Position numbers and translations under genes: made by a program. This document shows positions 20,976-32,391 of a DNA stretch of 64,000 nucleotides, in pieces. Source of the stretch: Rhynchosporium graminicola (Eukaryota; Ascomycota; Leotiomycetes; Helotiales; Ploettnerulaceae). The stretch lies in the NCBI GenBank assembly GCA_900074885.1, contig FJUW01000032.1, positions 248,001 through 312,000 on the forward strand, read 5' to 3'. Numbering within the stretch: position 1 is the first letter of the stretch; each line of letters begins with the position of its first letter. The notes below the pieces were generated by a model that did not search any database, was not told where the DNA came from, and saw only the letters and a list, made by a program, of their open reading frames with translations.

Positions 20976-23900
20976 CTATCCCATAAAGTCCGTCAAACTC
21001 TGTCTCTCAATCTCGCTCTTCTGTTCCTTGTTTCGCGATACACGATAATATGTCTCCGTGAAGTCGGAACACTTCATCTCCTTCAAGAACTCCTCGTCGT
21101 GGGTGATGATGATGAGTTGGAAATTGGGCTGGCCGCGACGACTCTCGATAATCTTGTGGAGAGACTGGGCTAGAGCCTTAATATTGTCCTGATCGAGATT
21201 GGTGGTTGGCTCGTCGAGGGCAATAACCTGAAGAAATAGTTAGTAAAAATAAGCGTAGCAGTCATGGAGAAAATGACTTACTCCACAATTCGCACCGAAG
21301 CACTCCGCCAGAGCAAGCCGAATAATGATACAAGCCAATACCTTCTGACCAGCACTGCATCGACCACGCATGTCCATCTCAGCCTCCTGCTTAACCATAA
21401 CAACACGATAATTGAAGTTTCTTCTCGTAGAAGTCGATGCACTCTCATGCTCTGACTTGATCATGATAGTGTCCACATCGGTACCTTGATATGTCTTCTG
21501 CCAAAGCTCAGCAGCAATACTGTTGATCTCCTCCATCTTCACACTATGAAAATGCATAATAGCACTATCCAGGGCCTTCGAGCACTTCTGCATATCCTCG
21601 ACTGCGGCCTTGGTAGTCTCAACTTCAACATGGGCCTTGCGATAGCTGGCAGCAGCGTCCTTGTAGTCAATCTCCCACTCTTGCATGATCTTTCCCAGGT
21701 CCTCGTCCTTAGCGTGCATAGAACCAATGATTGGACCTCTCTCAGCAGTCAACTTAGCAACACGCTTGTCGGCGTTTGCAGCCTCGCGATGATAGCGTTC
21801 GTAGTCCTCGGTGGCATTGTGAGTCTCCAACTCTGCAATTTCATTGCTCACTGACTCGAGATCTTTGACCGACTTGCGGAATCGAATATTATCTTGGATG
21901 CTTCTCTTCGTGTTGTCACCATCTGCGAGCTGAGTCTTCAGAGCATTAGATTTCTTGGTGACTTGTGCAACTTCCTTTTCGTTACGATCCAAGTCCTTCT
22001 TGAGAAGCTTAATTGATCGCTCGCAAGTATCAATCTTTCCTGGTCCATCGTTCTCGATGTAGCTGTTGATGGCATCTTCGATGAGCTTGATTCGATTGAC
22101 GGTCTTATTGAGCTTGTCCTTATCATCTTGAACATCCTTCTCCTTGACTGCGCCACGTCGCTGGACATCGTCATATTGAGCCTTTGCCTTGGCAACTTGT
22201 GGCTCTAAAGACTCAAACTCAGTCTCCGCGTTTGTAATGACGGTACGTTGTTGGTTACTGGATTCCCGTAGTTCCTCGATCGTAGCAGCAAGAGTCTGCT
22301 TTTTCTCCAAAAGATGCTTAGCACCGGCGAGCTGTTGTGAAAAGACTCCGACCTGCTTTTCCAAGGTGACAATCTCAACACGAGCATTCTCCTTGTCGGT
22401 GTTCATCTTGTCTGTTTTGATTTTGAGAGATCTGATCTTTTCGTTACAAGCGTCGGATTGCTCACGAATCTCTTCGATGGACATCGAGCTCGAGAAGGTC
22501 TCCTGAGAAGCAAGTCGGGACATTTCCTTCTCGTGTTTGGAAATGTCGCGATTATATGACGCAATATCGTTGATTGTCTTGTTCAAGGCTTCGACATCCC
22601 TCTTGGCGGACTCCTCATCGTTGTAGAGACGATCCTGGCGTTCAGTGGTTGATACTCGTGAAGCCTTTTCAGCCTCAAGTCGCTTGATTTCCTTCTCAAG
22701 TGTTGGGATCTCAGTGTCACGCAATTTAATGCAAACATCGTAGAGGGGGCGGACCAGATCGGCTGTCTTGAACAGTGCCTCAACTTCCTCCAAATCCTTT
22801 TTCTTATCGGCCTCATCTTGCTTAGCCACTAGCTTCTCCAATTTTGTAGCTGCATGAAGAGCCTCCTTCTTGTCGGAGAAGGAGCGCTCGCAAAGCTGAC
22901 AACAATCTTTGTTCTTCACCGTGCTGAGGAACTGGGTGTACATGCTTAAGAGGGCACTTGTACCAGCAATACCATTCTTGTGATCGGCGAGGTCTTTTTC
23001 CAAGGCCTCGTACTCTTCCTTGTATTGCTCGAGGGAGGTGATTGGATTATCGGAGTCATCAGTGATGGAAGCAAGGATCTTTGCCAGACCCTTCTGCAGC
23101 TCATTCTTCTTCTTCGTAATAGTCGAGCGGGCTGTGGAGAGTTCAAACTCGGTCTGCTTGAGTCGCTGAATTGCAGTATCTTGCTGAGACTTCAGATCCT
23201 TGAGTGTGCCGACTCGCTGCTCGACGACAGTCTCAAATTCGTCTTGGATGTTATCAGGAGTCCAACTTGTACCAATCAAATCATTCAGACGATCCTTGTT
23301 GATAGCTACCATAGTCTCGAGAGACTTGCTTGCATTCTTTGCCTCCTTCTTGGCATATTCGAGTGCTGCACGGTCCTTGGCAAGCTTATTGATCTGAAAA
23401 AGCTCTTCTCCCAACTTGGATGCCTCGGCCTCCAGATCCATGAGCTTTGCCTTCTCGGACTTGAGTCTCTGATCCCATGCAGCGGAATCCCAGCTTTCAG
23501 TAGCCTTTGCAAGCTGCTGTTCAGCATCGGCGAGTGCAGCGTCAAGCTTGGCCTTCTCGCCTTCGTCCATGCGAATGGCAGCCATCTCAGTTTGTCTGGA
23601 TCGAATCTTCTTCTCATTTGCAGTGATCGCCTGACCGGCATTGACCTTCTCCTGGCTGAGGGTGGCCTTGCGATTATCAAGCTTGGAAAGGACTCCTTGG
23701 CTCTGTCGTAACTCATCAGTGGTGGCCTTCTTGACGCTGACCAACTCACGCTCCTTCTCACGAAGAAGCTTCTGAACTCTCTGTACGAAGTCGCTAATTT
23801 GACTATCTTCCAAGTCACCATCATATCCACGGAGGGAATATTCGCTTGCAGTTTCCTGAATGAGTGTGACACGATGAATCGAGTTCTCCTCATAGGTCTG

Positions 23901-25238
23901 CTTCATAGCCTGGTGCTGTCCTTGCTCGATCTCCTTCTGAGATAATTGTTCTCGGCATTTCTTGGCAACATTAAGAAGCTGTTGATATTCATCGGCGTAG
24001 TCATTGGCCTGCTCTCGATATTGAGCCATGCGTTCCTCGTATTGGTTTAAAGTTGATTCCAGCCATTCATCGGACTCCTTCAACTCAACCAGATTAGTTC
24101 TCAAACTCTCAAGAGAGCTTTCGAGGAACTCTGCCTGGTTTCGCTTTTGCTCCAACTTGCTTGCGAGCCCCATGGCTTCATTCATGAGGCTATGCTTCTC
24201 CGCTGCCACGATCTCAGCCTCCTTAATCTGCACCTTCAGAGACTGTTGCTTGATCTCAAGAGCATCAATTTCAGCCTGAAGATCAAATGACTTCTGTTTC
24301 ACACGCTCCGCCTTGTCCTTAAGTTCTTTGAAGTGTCCTTCATGGATCCTCAGCTTGCCAAGTTCAATCCTCTGATTCTTGACGTTTTTGTTCAGGTTTT
24401 CGATAGCCTTTGTGTACTTCTGGGCCCCGAAGATCTGATCGAACCGATCTTTGAGCTTGGAAGGTTCGCTCATAGGCCAGAGGGATTCATCCTGGTGACA
24501 AAAGATGACGCCCTCTAGGATGGCGGCGGAGACTCCCAGTTGTCGTGGCACTATGCTATCCAGCTCGCCAACCTTTGTAGAAATCGAAGATCGCTCGCCA
24601 TTCTTGTTCTTGATGAGGAGGTTGCATTCGAGGGTCTTTTGCTTCTGGGAGGCTTTCAAGATAGTGAGGGAGAGACTTCGATTAACGACGAGCTTCGACT
24701 GAGATGCGTTGAGGAAACCAAGCTTGACCTGTGCCAACACTTCCTTGACTCCTGATAGCTATGCAGAGTTAGTAACATTTCATGCGCCGGGCGAGAGAGT
24801 GTACCTTGGGATCATGAATGAAATTACCATTCTTGAAGCAATTCGGCGGCAGGATACCCGTCGTGGCATACTTCAGACATTCGATAATGGACTTTGTGTG
24901 TCAGCAGAGGGTATATGTATGCTGCATAGTAGAAGACGTACCGTCTTGCCCGACCCATTGATGCCTACGATCAGTGTGAGGGGGGCGTGGAATTCGATGG
25001 TCTGGCTATCGCGTTGATCGAAGGAGCGCACTCTGTCGTCGCAAGATTGGCAAAGAGCACTAGGGAGAGTGGATAGAAGCCTAGCATAACATACCCTCTG
25101 ATGTTGAGTTTGGTAATGGAAGCTAACGTATGGTCAGTTCATCGAAAGTAAAATTACATGTCTCCGTGTGTTGTACTTACACCTGCGACAGTTAGTTTGT
25201 GTGTCCCCACAGATATACAGACAGGACTTTGCTTACAT
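20976..25238 (-). CDS. RAD50: RAD50, SMC-like ATPase of the Mre11 double-strand-break repair complex
   Basis: Exons 25238-25237 (AT of the start codon), 25182-25181, 25122-25095, 25032-24942, 24891-24805, 24758-21282 and 21227-20976 join to 1312 residues, the usual fungal length. N-lobe: [15 protein letters not shown] and Walker A GINGSGKT (about residues 34-41), interrupted by an intron just after GKT; Q-loop region [16 protein letters not shown]. Long coiled-coil arms flank the zinc hook CQLC near residue 690. C-lobe: ABC signature [10 protein letters not shown] near 1204, Walker B with [12 protein letters not shown] across the last intron, and the D-loop/H-loop segment IIITHDEEF. With Mre11 and Nbs1/Xrs2 it tethers and processes broken DNA ends. 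The 3,477-nt central exon has no RIP damage. The split start codon is the only odd point (see findings). Confidence 0.93.
25181..25182 (-). other. Predicted 2-nt micro-exon in RAD50
   Basis: Between intron 1 (25236-25183, 54 nt, GTAAGC...ACTAAC...GCAG) and intron 2 (25180-25123, 58 nt, GTAAGT...CTGAC...TTAG) only the two bases GT remain. They give the G of ATG and the T of TCT (Ser2). Without them no in-frame ATG precedes the conserved [13 protein letters not shown] segment. Inferred from splice signals, no transcript data. Confidence 0.55.
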
Positions 25239-26138
25239 TCTGGTGGATACTTCCTATCCGTGTTGGTATGATACCGTGTTCGATACCATGCAAGTGAGCG
25301 TGAGTGTGGGTGTTGAAGATGTCGAGATAGTCGGTCGAAAGAGTGTGTCTGGGCGCGAGATGTGGATGTGATGTACTTGGTTACGGAGGTAGGATTCGGA
25401 AGACGCGCAGGGTGCTTTCGCGTCATCACGTGCAGCTCCAGCTCCTTCTGCTCTAGCGTCTCTTTGACCCAAAACACGCCAGGCGAGCTCAAAGGACGGG
25501 AGCAATTATTTAATCCTTGTTAGATAACTGATTCATGACTGATTCTCCAGAAGAATGAAGTCAGATTATAGCACCAAAGTCCTCCTATGGGTGTAGGTCC
25601 AGTTCAAGTTATCTGGACCACTCTCTCCATAGCATAGCATAGCCTAAACCAGGACCTCATAGATGGCACGAACCCCTTATAAGTACCCTTCGAAGACCCT
25701 TTATATATTAGTAAGGTACGAAAGTACCTGCGGACAGAGTTATTCGCTAGAGTAGCCCCTCCTGGCCATCCCATCCAAGCACCCAAACAAACATCCAACC
25801 GCCCCGAGCCCCAAACATCCCAGGAGCCCAGGCTACGTACGGACCGACCTGCCCTGCATTAAAGCACCTAGATATTCAGGTACCTTGCGCTCCCGCCAGA
25901 TCCCTGTGTGTTCTGCGCATCCGACCACTACACTCATTCACTGCTCTACACCACTCTACACTACACTACCCTGAGCCGCGACACCTCTCCCATCCGTTCT
26001 GCTCGCTCGCCATGATCCAAGTATACAGATACAGGAACAGACAGATACAGTGACAGTGACAGTGGCAGTGACAGACCAGCATAAGGCATTCTGCCCTTCA
26101 CCCCTTCCTTCCCTTCGAATGCCGCCATATCAAAGAAC
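25239..26138. promoter_or_regulatory. Divergent promoter region between RAD50 and white collar-2
   Basis: 900 bp between two start codons transcribed away from each other, so both promoters and 5' leaders lie here. CAGATACAG/CAGTGACAG-type short repeats occur at about 26027-26075, in the WC-2 leader. No diagnostic operator identified. Confidence 0.5.
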
Positions 26139-26166
26139 ATGTCAGTCTCGCATGGTGCCCCGATAA
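26119..26166 (+). promoter_or_regulatory. Upstream ORF overlapping the WC-2 start codon
   Basis: An ATG at 26119 opens a 15-codon frame ending in TAA at 26164-26166, out of frame with and overlapping the WC-2 ATG at 26139. Ribosomes using it would pass the main start, so it could lower WC-2 translation. It matters only if the transcript begins upstream of 26119, which the sequence cannot show. Confidence 0.45.
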
Positions 26167-27750
26167 ATCCCAACATCCTTAATATGGATCCGTCCATGTA
26201 TTATTCGAACCTTGCAGCAACGGACAGCCTTTCTAGGGGTCTTTCAGCCTCGCAGGTATAAGATGCCCTACAACTGCCTCTACGATGCAGTATACTAACG
26301 ATCTTGCTTCTTAGGCACCTCTAAATGGAAACGACACCTCTATGAGCGGGATGCTAGACGACTCGTTGCTGGAGCTGGACGACTACGATAACATGCCCGA
26401 CGGGCTCGACATCAATGTACTTGATACCGGAAACGGGCAGAAGGAGTATGCACAGATCAACTCCGGCATGCACCAACACAATATCGACGGAGACGAGCCA
26501 GGAGCGTTGTTATCAAGCCCTGTAGATAATCCAATGACTGGTGCAGGCGCCGGACCGCTACCGACGGGATTTGGAGCACAATCGACCCTGACTGGCGGAA
26601 GCACATTAACAGAATTTACAAAGAGGAGGAATTGGTCTCAGAGGGTAGTAGAGGAATTGAAGGACTTCTTGCACATCTTGACACCAGATGGTCGCATTGT
26701 TTACCTCTCCCCAAGTGGAGAGCAGTTGACAGGGTATCCTCGGGATGAGCTCGTAGGGAAATTTATTGTGGACTTTATACATCCGGACGACAGTGGAATA
26801 TTCGTACGGGAGTTCAATGAATCTATAGCAAGCGGTCATCCTCTACGGTTTTTCTACCGGTTCCGGAGGAAGGATGACACGTATACAATTTTTGAATCTC
26901 ATGGCCATCCACATCTTAGTTCTGAGGCTTCGACATTTGCAGGATCGGGACCCGTCAATTCATCTGGGTTCTGTCGAGGTTTCTTCATGATGGCTCGGCC
27001 ATATCCAACGAAGAATGCAGCATTACTAGACTCATTTCTGGAACACAAGATCGAAAACGAGCGATTGATGAAGCGCATTGCCGATTTAAAACGGGAAGAG
27101 GCAGAGGAAGCAGACGAATCTCAAAAGAGCTGGATGATGAAGCAAGAGGGTGCACCATCCGAAGAGACAGATACGATGGGCTCAGTTAGCACATCAATGA
27201 ACACCGGCAATTCAGACGCGCTATCAATGCCACCACCAGCCAAACCGTCCGTCAACCCTGCCCTAACAACACAAAACCTAGCGGACGCCAATGCAGGAAT
27301 CAGACCCGATTCGATAAATGACAAAATGGCTCGCTACGAAGGAGCAACTCACATCGAGACCATCGAAATGCTCACAGGTCTACGATATCAAGAAGGAGAA
27401 AGAAGCCGAGGTATCAGTACAGGCGATCAAAGTCCTGCTCTAATTCGCGGAGATGCAGGGATAGCAATCTCCGTCGACAAGGATGGAAGAGCAGCCGACA
27501 AGAAGAAGAAAATCAAATTGCCAGACGAATATGTTTGTACGGATTGTGGTATGTATCTCGAGTCTCTTGAGTTGGTTCCGGCGCTAATGCTTACAAAGGA
27601 ACTCTTGATTCGCCTGAGTGGCGTAAAGGACCCACGGGACCGAAGACTCTTTGCAATGCATGCGGGCTTCGCTGGGCAAAGAAAGAGAAGAAGAAGGGGC
27701 CACATATCTCGCCTTCAGTAGCTGGCAACACACCTGGACAGATGTCGTAA
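26139..27750 (+). CDS. wc-2: White collar-2, PAS/GATA zinc-finger subunit of the blue-light receptor complex
   Basis: Exons 26139-26255, 26315-27548 and 27599-27750 join to 500 residues; introns are 59 and 50 nt, the first with TATACTAAC before its acceptor. Domains: a disordered acidic N-terminus; a PAS domain at about residues 150-265 ([21 protein letters not shown], then FIHPDD and [10 protein letters not shown]); a basic helix ([18 protein letters not shown]); and a GATA-type zinc finger near 446-475 with C-x2-C-x18-C-x2-C (CTDC and CNAC), split by the last intron after CTDC. In Neurospora WC-2 pairs with the flavin-binding WC-1 to drive light-induced and clock genes. This PAS lacks the NCRFLQ flavin-attachment motif of a LOV domain, as expected for WC-2. 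Neurospora WC-2 is slightly longer (about 530 residues). Confidence 0.95.
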
Positions 27751-28231
27751 CAGCAGTTCGAGAGTTATACGTTTTCAGCGTTATCAGCATTTGGTCCTGC
27801 GATTATGGACGTTTCGTTTGGACGAATTGGGAGAGGGCGAGTGCCAGTTCACTTCGTAATGGCGCAACGGACTCGGGCGGCTTATTTGTCTCGGAATACC
27901 AAGGAAACGGTGTTTAGGAAGGAAAGGCGTTGGACGTGGATTTTGCGTGATTAGCTTGTTTGTCTTTCTATCCATCGGTTGACGACTAAGTTGCTTACTA
28001 TTACCAAAGAGATAAAAGAGATGGAGAAAAAAAATGAAAAAAGACCCAATCAAATTACAGATCTTTGAGTAAAGAGTGAGATTTCCTCCTTGTCCTATCC
28101 TGCGAAACGCCAAACATGTTTTATACAGACAAAACCCGATCCCAATCCCAATGCTCTAAGAGCCGCGCCGAGCCTCAAGCGAGCTTTGTCAAATTACAAC
28201 AACAAACCGCGACACAACACAACAATCGTCT
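27751..28231. other. Convergent 3' region
   Basis: About 480 bp between the convergent ends of WC-2 and the 702-residue gene. No further gene seen. Confidence 0.5.
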
Positions 28232-30551
28232 TCACGACCACTTCAACTGCCCACCCAACTCCGCAACCTGCACAAGCGACTGATACGTCGTATCCCAACT
28301 CCCCTCGACATAACCTCCCAACCCACTAACCAAACCACTCCCAAACTCCCTCACACCATCCAACTCCACCCCCCTTAGACCCTGCACCAAAACGCCTCCC
28401 GTCAAACTATCAAACCACAAGCCCGCCGCCGCCGCCGCCGTCCCCACACCGATCGTCCCAAAGATCTTCACAGCCTGCAGGCCTCCTTTCCCCACCGTGC
28501 CCATCCAGCTCAAGCGCTCATCAGCCTGTCTCTTCTTCATGCCAATCCACTCCGGCAAAGAACAATACTCATCGCCAATCTTATTTTCACGCCCAAAATA
28601 CGGGATCACAGCACCTTTACCAAGGAGGAAGATCTGGAATCCGTCTTTTTCTCTCAGAGGGATTCTCTGATCCGAAAACTCCTCTTCCGAACCTGGCGTG
28701 TATCGGCGGATGATCGGCCACACGGAGATCTTGACCAGAGCGCGGTGCGTGTATGTTGGTGGACAGCGCGTTTTCTCGGCGAGGATGCCGAGGTATTTAT
28801 GGTATTCTGCGATGGCTTGTTCGCATTTCGTTGTCTTGATTCCTTCGACGAGAGGGGGCATGAGACTGTCCATCTCCTTTTTGACTTTGGCGATGTAGGC
28901 TTTTAGATTGTGCACTTCTTGCTTGTAGTCTTCGGTGATGACTGCTCTGGAATCGATGTAGCCGTCGGTGTCTAACGATGCCATGTCATCTGGTTGCCAT
29001 TGGTCGCCTGGTCGGAGATCGTGGATTTGGATTACCGATGGTGTGATTTTGCAGCAGATGGATAGGTAGGCGGCTTGTGAGACGAGGTTGTGTAGGGATT
29101 GGTAGAGGGCTGAGACTTTGGGCGCGGGCTTTCCTGCTGGTGGTGGGAGAGAATAGAGGTATGTGGTTAGTGGTGCCAGCATGAGCGATACTTGAGCCGT
29201 CAATTTGGCGACTGAGGGGTAGAAGAGAGATGGGACGGAGGCATGGCCGAGGAGGGTAGAAGTAAGTTTTGCGCGGACGTCTTCGCGCTGGAAGCCTATT
29301 TGATTACTCATTAGCCACGATTCCCGGTTTCATCATAAGTTCACAAGCTGTGCGAGCAAGGAAGTAAACACGGAGCAACAGTAATAAACATACCTTCTCT
29401 CCCCAGAAAAGCCCGATCGGTCTGCAAAAACAGCTCCTCTTCTACCTCCCCACACCCAAAAAGATACTTGTCGAAAACCTTCCTCTTCAACACTTTCATC
29501 ACCACACCCATCACAAACCACTTCCTCATCTCCTTGTCCCTCAACAGTTCATCCCAGCTCCCGAATCGAGGGTTCGGCTCCACGACCTGCTCCGCCCATT
29601 TCAGGAACTCGGGCGTCATTTTACATTCGAGCCATGGTTCGCTAGAGAGCGGGATGTCGTGCAGAGCGTAGTAGTGCGAGATGGTGCCTTCGACCTGTCG
29701 ATAGAACATCGTGAAGTTGTCGATGAACCAGGCGTCGGGACGGTCCGTGGTGGGATGGGCTGGATAGTTGATTTGCGTGGGAAGGGGAGCGAGGGTGACG
29801 ATGTCGACTGGTTCGAGGATTTGAAGTTGGGCGATGGCTTCGAGACGGGCTTTCTTGGCTTTGAGAGCTTGAGCTTCTTCGTCTTCGTCGTCTTCTGATG
29901 AGCTTCGTTTTCTTTTGCGTCCTCCTCTTCCTCCTCCTCCTCCTCCTCCTCCACTATGAAGTGCATTATTCTTCTCCTTTTCCACCGCATTCTCCACCTC
30001 TTCTTCTTCATCTTCATCCTCACTATCCTCCATCATCAAAAAATCCGGATATGCAACCCTCAAATCCCTCTTCACACCCTCCTCAATCTCCCTCCTCTTC
30101 CTCTCCGCCTCCTCCCTCTCCTTAACCGTATCCGCCGTAACACCTTGGATTAGCGCCAGATTGCGCGCAATAATAAGCCGATGTTCCGGCCCAAACGGTC
30201 CAGACGGTAAAGCTTCAATTTGGTTCAGGACATTGAACGCTTGTTCTGAAATGCGTCTTGGAGCTGTGATAGGGAGCGTGCTTCTGGATTCGGGGGAAAT
30301 GAGGCGGCGCACGAATTGGCGAGATCGAAGGGTGGTTTTGCGGGTTGGGTAGATGCGGTCGTTTGTGCGTTTGAAGGGGACTGGGAGGTATTAGATGGAG
30401 CTCAGCATTTGTATTCTTGGCTTGGCGAGGAACTACAAACCTGTTTTGGGCACATCGTCGTCTTCTTCCGAAACTGTTTATATGTTAGTGATTTTGAAGA
30501 AACCTTCATGCCCATCGCAAACTCACCAACGGCAGCAGGTCTAGGTGCCAT
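28232..30551 (-). CDS. Conserved-looking protein of unknown function, 702 residues, 4 exons
   Basis: Exons 30551-30527, 30473-30441, 30380-29394 and 29295-28232 join in frame to 702 residues. Donors are GTGAGT, GTTTGT and GTATGT; acceptors are AACAG, CCCAG and AATAG. I do not recognise the family. Visible: a basic N-terminal segment (KRTNDRIYPTRKTTLRSRQF); a Glu/Arg helix; an acidic run (DSEDEDEEEEVENAVEKEK) followed by a Gly run and the candidate nuclear-localisation signal RGGRKRKR; a Trp/Phe-rich globular part (DAWFIDNFTMFYRQVEG...FLKWAEQVVEPNP); a second globular domain from about residue 350; and near the C-terminus a hydrophobic Gly/Ala stretch (IFGTIGVGTAAAAAGLWF) that could be membrane-active. 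The mix of nuclear-type signal and hydrophobic stretch leaves its location open. Confidence 0.75.
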
Positions 30552-31352
30552 CTCTGAAACTTTTCCAAGGCAATTGGAAATTCCACCAGATCTCTCTCGT
30601 CGAATTCAAACCTAAAATTCAATTCAAATAGACTTGCGACAAACGTATCACAAGAATCCCCAAGTAACAATGAAGCTTTGTGGGTTGAGAAGCAGAAAGC
30701 GCACATTTCAGGAACGAGTACGAGATAATGAGAGCCATCTTCACAAAGAAATTCCCAATCGTCGAAAACGATGCATGTATTGTGGTGCTTGGGAGTGTAA
30801 AGCCGAGGGGTTGGGAAGCGAGCGGCATTCCTTCTTTGAGCGAGAGGAATGGAAGCGGAGGACAATGGAATAAAGAGATCGCGGATGACTGCAAACAACA
30901 GAAAATCTTCAAATGAATAGACTGAATGCATAAAAGATGAGACTTGAGCCTCGAGAGCGTTTGCATTGATGGAAATCATTCTTGCTGAGCAGGCTGAAAT
31001 TTGTTGATGTGCGATGGAGGAAATTGTTCCTATCTACGCCAGATAGCCACTTGATTGACGTGAATCACATGCGTGGATTTGAGAGAGTACTGGCGATTTC
31101 AGAAGAAGTGGTGTATTGGATTAATTTCAAGCTTAGGTCTGCTTCACGAATCGCGAGTTTATCCAGTTTGATCCGACATATCCATCCTCATAGCTTTGCC
31201 CTCTCACTACCCCTACCTTATAGAATATCAGTCAGCGATCCTCATGCGAAAGAAAAAACACGGACATCTCAAGATCTACCCGCCAACTAATTTAAAGCTC
31301 GAGAGGAGACGAGAACGCCTACCAGGAGTAAACAAGTCCTACATATACACAC
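30552..31352. other. Intergenic region
   Basis: 800 bp between the start of the 702-residue gene and the stop of the RidA gene. A 157-codon minus-strand frame at 30979-30506 overlaps the first exon of the downstream gene in another frame. It has an ATG but no recognisable domain, and I treat it as leader sequence. Confidence 0.4.
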
Positions 31353-32031
31353 TCACAAATGCGCCGTACATTCAATTTCCACATCCGTCCCCAGCGGCAG
31401 CTGATGCACCGCGACACAAGTCCTCACTGGTTTCGGGTCCTTTGTGAAGAATTTCGCGTAGACCTCGTTCATGGCGCCGAAATCTTTCATGTCGGTTAGG
31501 AAGATGTTGACTTTGACTGCGTTGTCAAGTGACGAACCCGCCGCTTGGAGAACGGCGGAGAGGTTTTGGAGGGCTTGTTCCTGTGGAATTGAGTTAGATC
31601 GATGTAATTGTTGAAGGGTTGTGCTAGGTGGGGAGGATCGTGATGGTGCTTTTAGGTGTCTACGATGTGGCTTGTGACTTGTGAAATGGGGATATAAATG
31701 AAGCCTCAACATCTCCATCTCCATCTTCAACTTTCCCACCACTTTATCATCCGTGTCTCCATATAAGTGACAAATCACCCAGACCACATCCTAAAACACC
31801 ATTTTCAAATCCCATCTTCAGATCCAATCTCCAAACCACAAACCGACAAAGAAAAGAGACAAAAATATAACTCACAGTCCTCCCCCCCACACCCCCCTCA
31901 ACAACCTTCCCACTGACATCCATCCCAATACTCCCCGAGCAATAAACCATCCCATTACACTTAATCCCCTGCGAGAAGAACGGCAAAGGAGCCGGTGCTT
32001 TATCCGTCGACACAGCTGTTTTAGACGACAT
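31353..32031 (-). CDS. RidA/YjgF/Mmf1-family enamine/imine deaminase
   Basis: Exon 1 (32031-31876) and exon 2 (31580-31353) join to 127 residues, the normal family length. Family marks: PLPFFSQGIKCNGMVYCSGSIGMD, the EQALQNLSAVLQAAGSSLDNAVKVNIFLTDM helix-strand block, and near the C-terminus the active-site arginine in KPVRTCVAVHQLPLGTDVEIEC, with the catalytic-region glutamate in VEIECTA. RidA proteins hydrolyse reactive 2-aminoacrylate and related enamines released by PLP enzymes; yeast has cytosolic Hmf1 and mitochondrial Mmf1. No targeting peptide is evident here, so the cytosolic form is more likely. The single intron (31875-31581, 295 nt, GTGAGT...CACAG) is several times longer than others in the window. 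Confidence 0.93.
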
Positions 32032-32391
32032 TTTCACTTGCGTTTGTTTGTTTGATTTTGAAGTTGAAAATAACACGGTGTTGGATATGTGCGATTGGTA
32101 TGAAGGTATTCGGAAGCTGATTTGACGGATGGGGTTTGGATGACTGGAATGCGAGGGGATTTGAAGAAGGGTCAAGTCAAGGTAAGGCTGAGAGAGAATA
32201 TGGAGATCCGGTTTTACCAATCAGTTGTAATCACTTGGTAATGTTATATCGTAAGATATTGAGAGACCTGAGGGCGGGTAGGCGAATTTGAAAGGTGGGG
32301 GTGGGGAGGGGCGGCGGCCAGAATGAGTGAAGCCGCCAACGGGAATTGACACTGCTACATTTCACACTTTTGCAGCGTAGGTAGGGTTTTC
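32032..32391. other. RidA upstream region and edge of the gene-rich part
   Basis: About 360 bp holding the presumed RidA promoter. The last normal-composition DNA before the repeat block; no other feature seen. Confidence 0.5.

Noticed and set aside
30506..30979. 157-codon minus-strand ORF overlapping exon 1 of the 702-residue gene.
   Set aside because: No recognisable domain and it conflicts with a well-supported splice model; most likely leader sequence.
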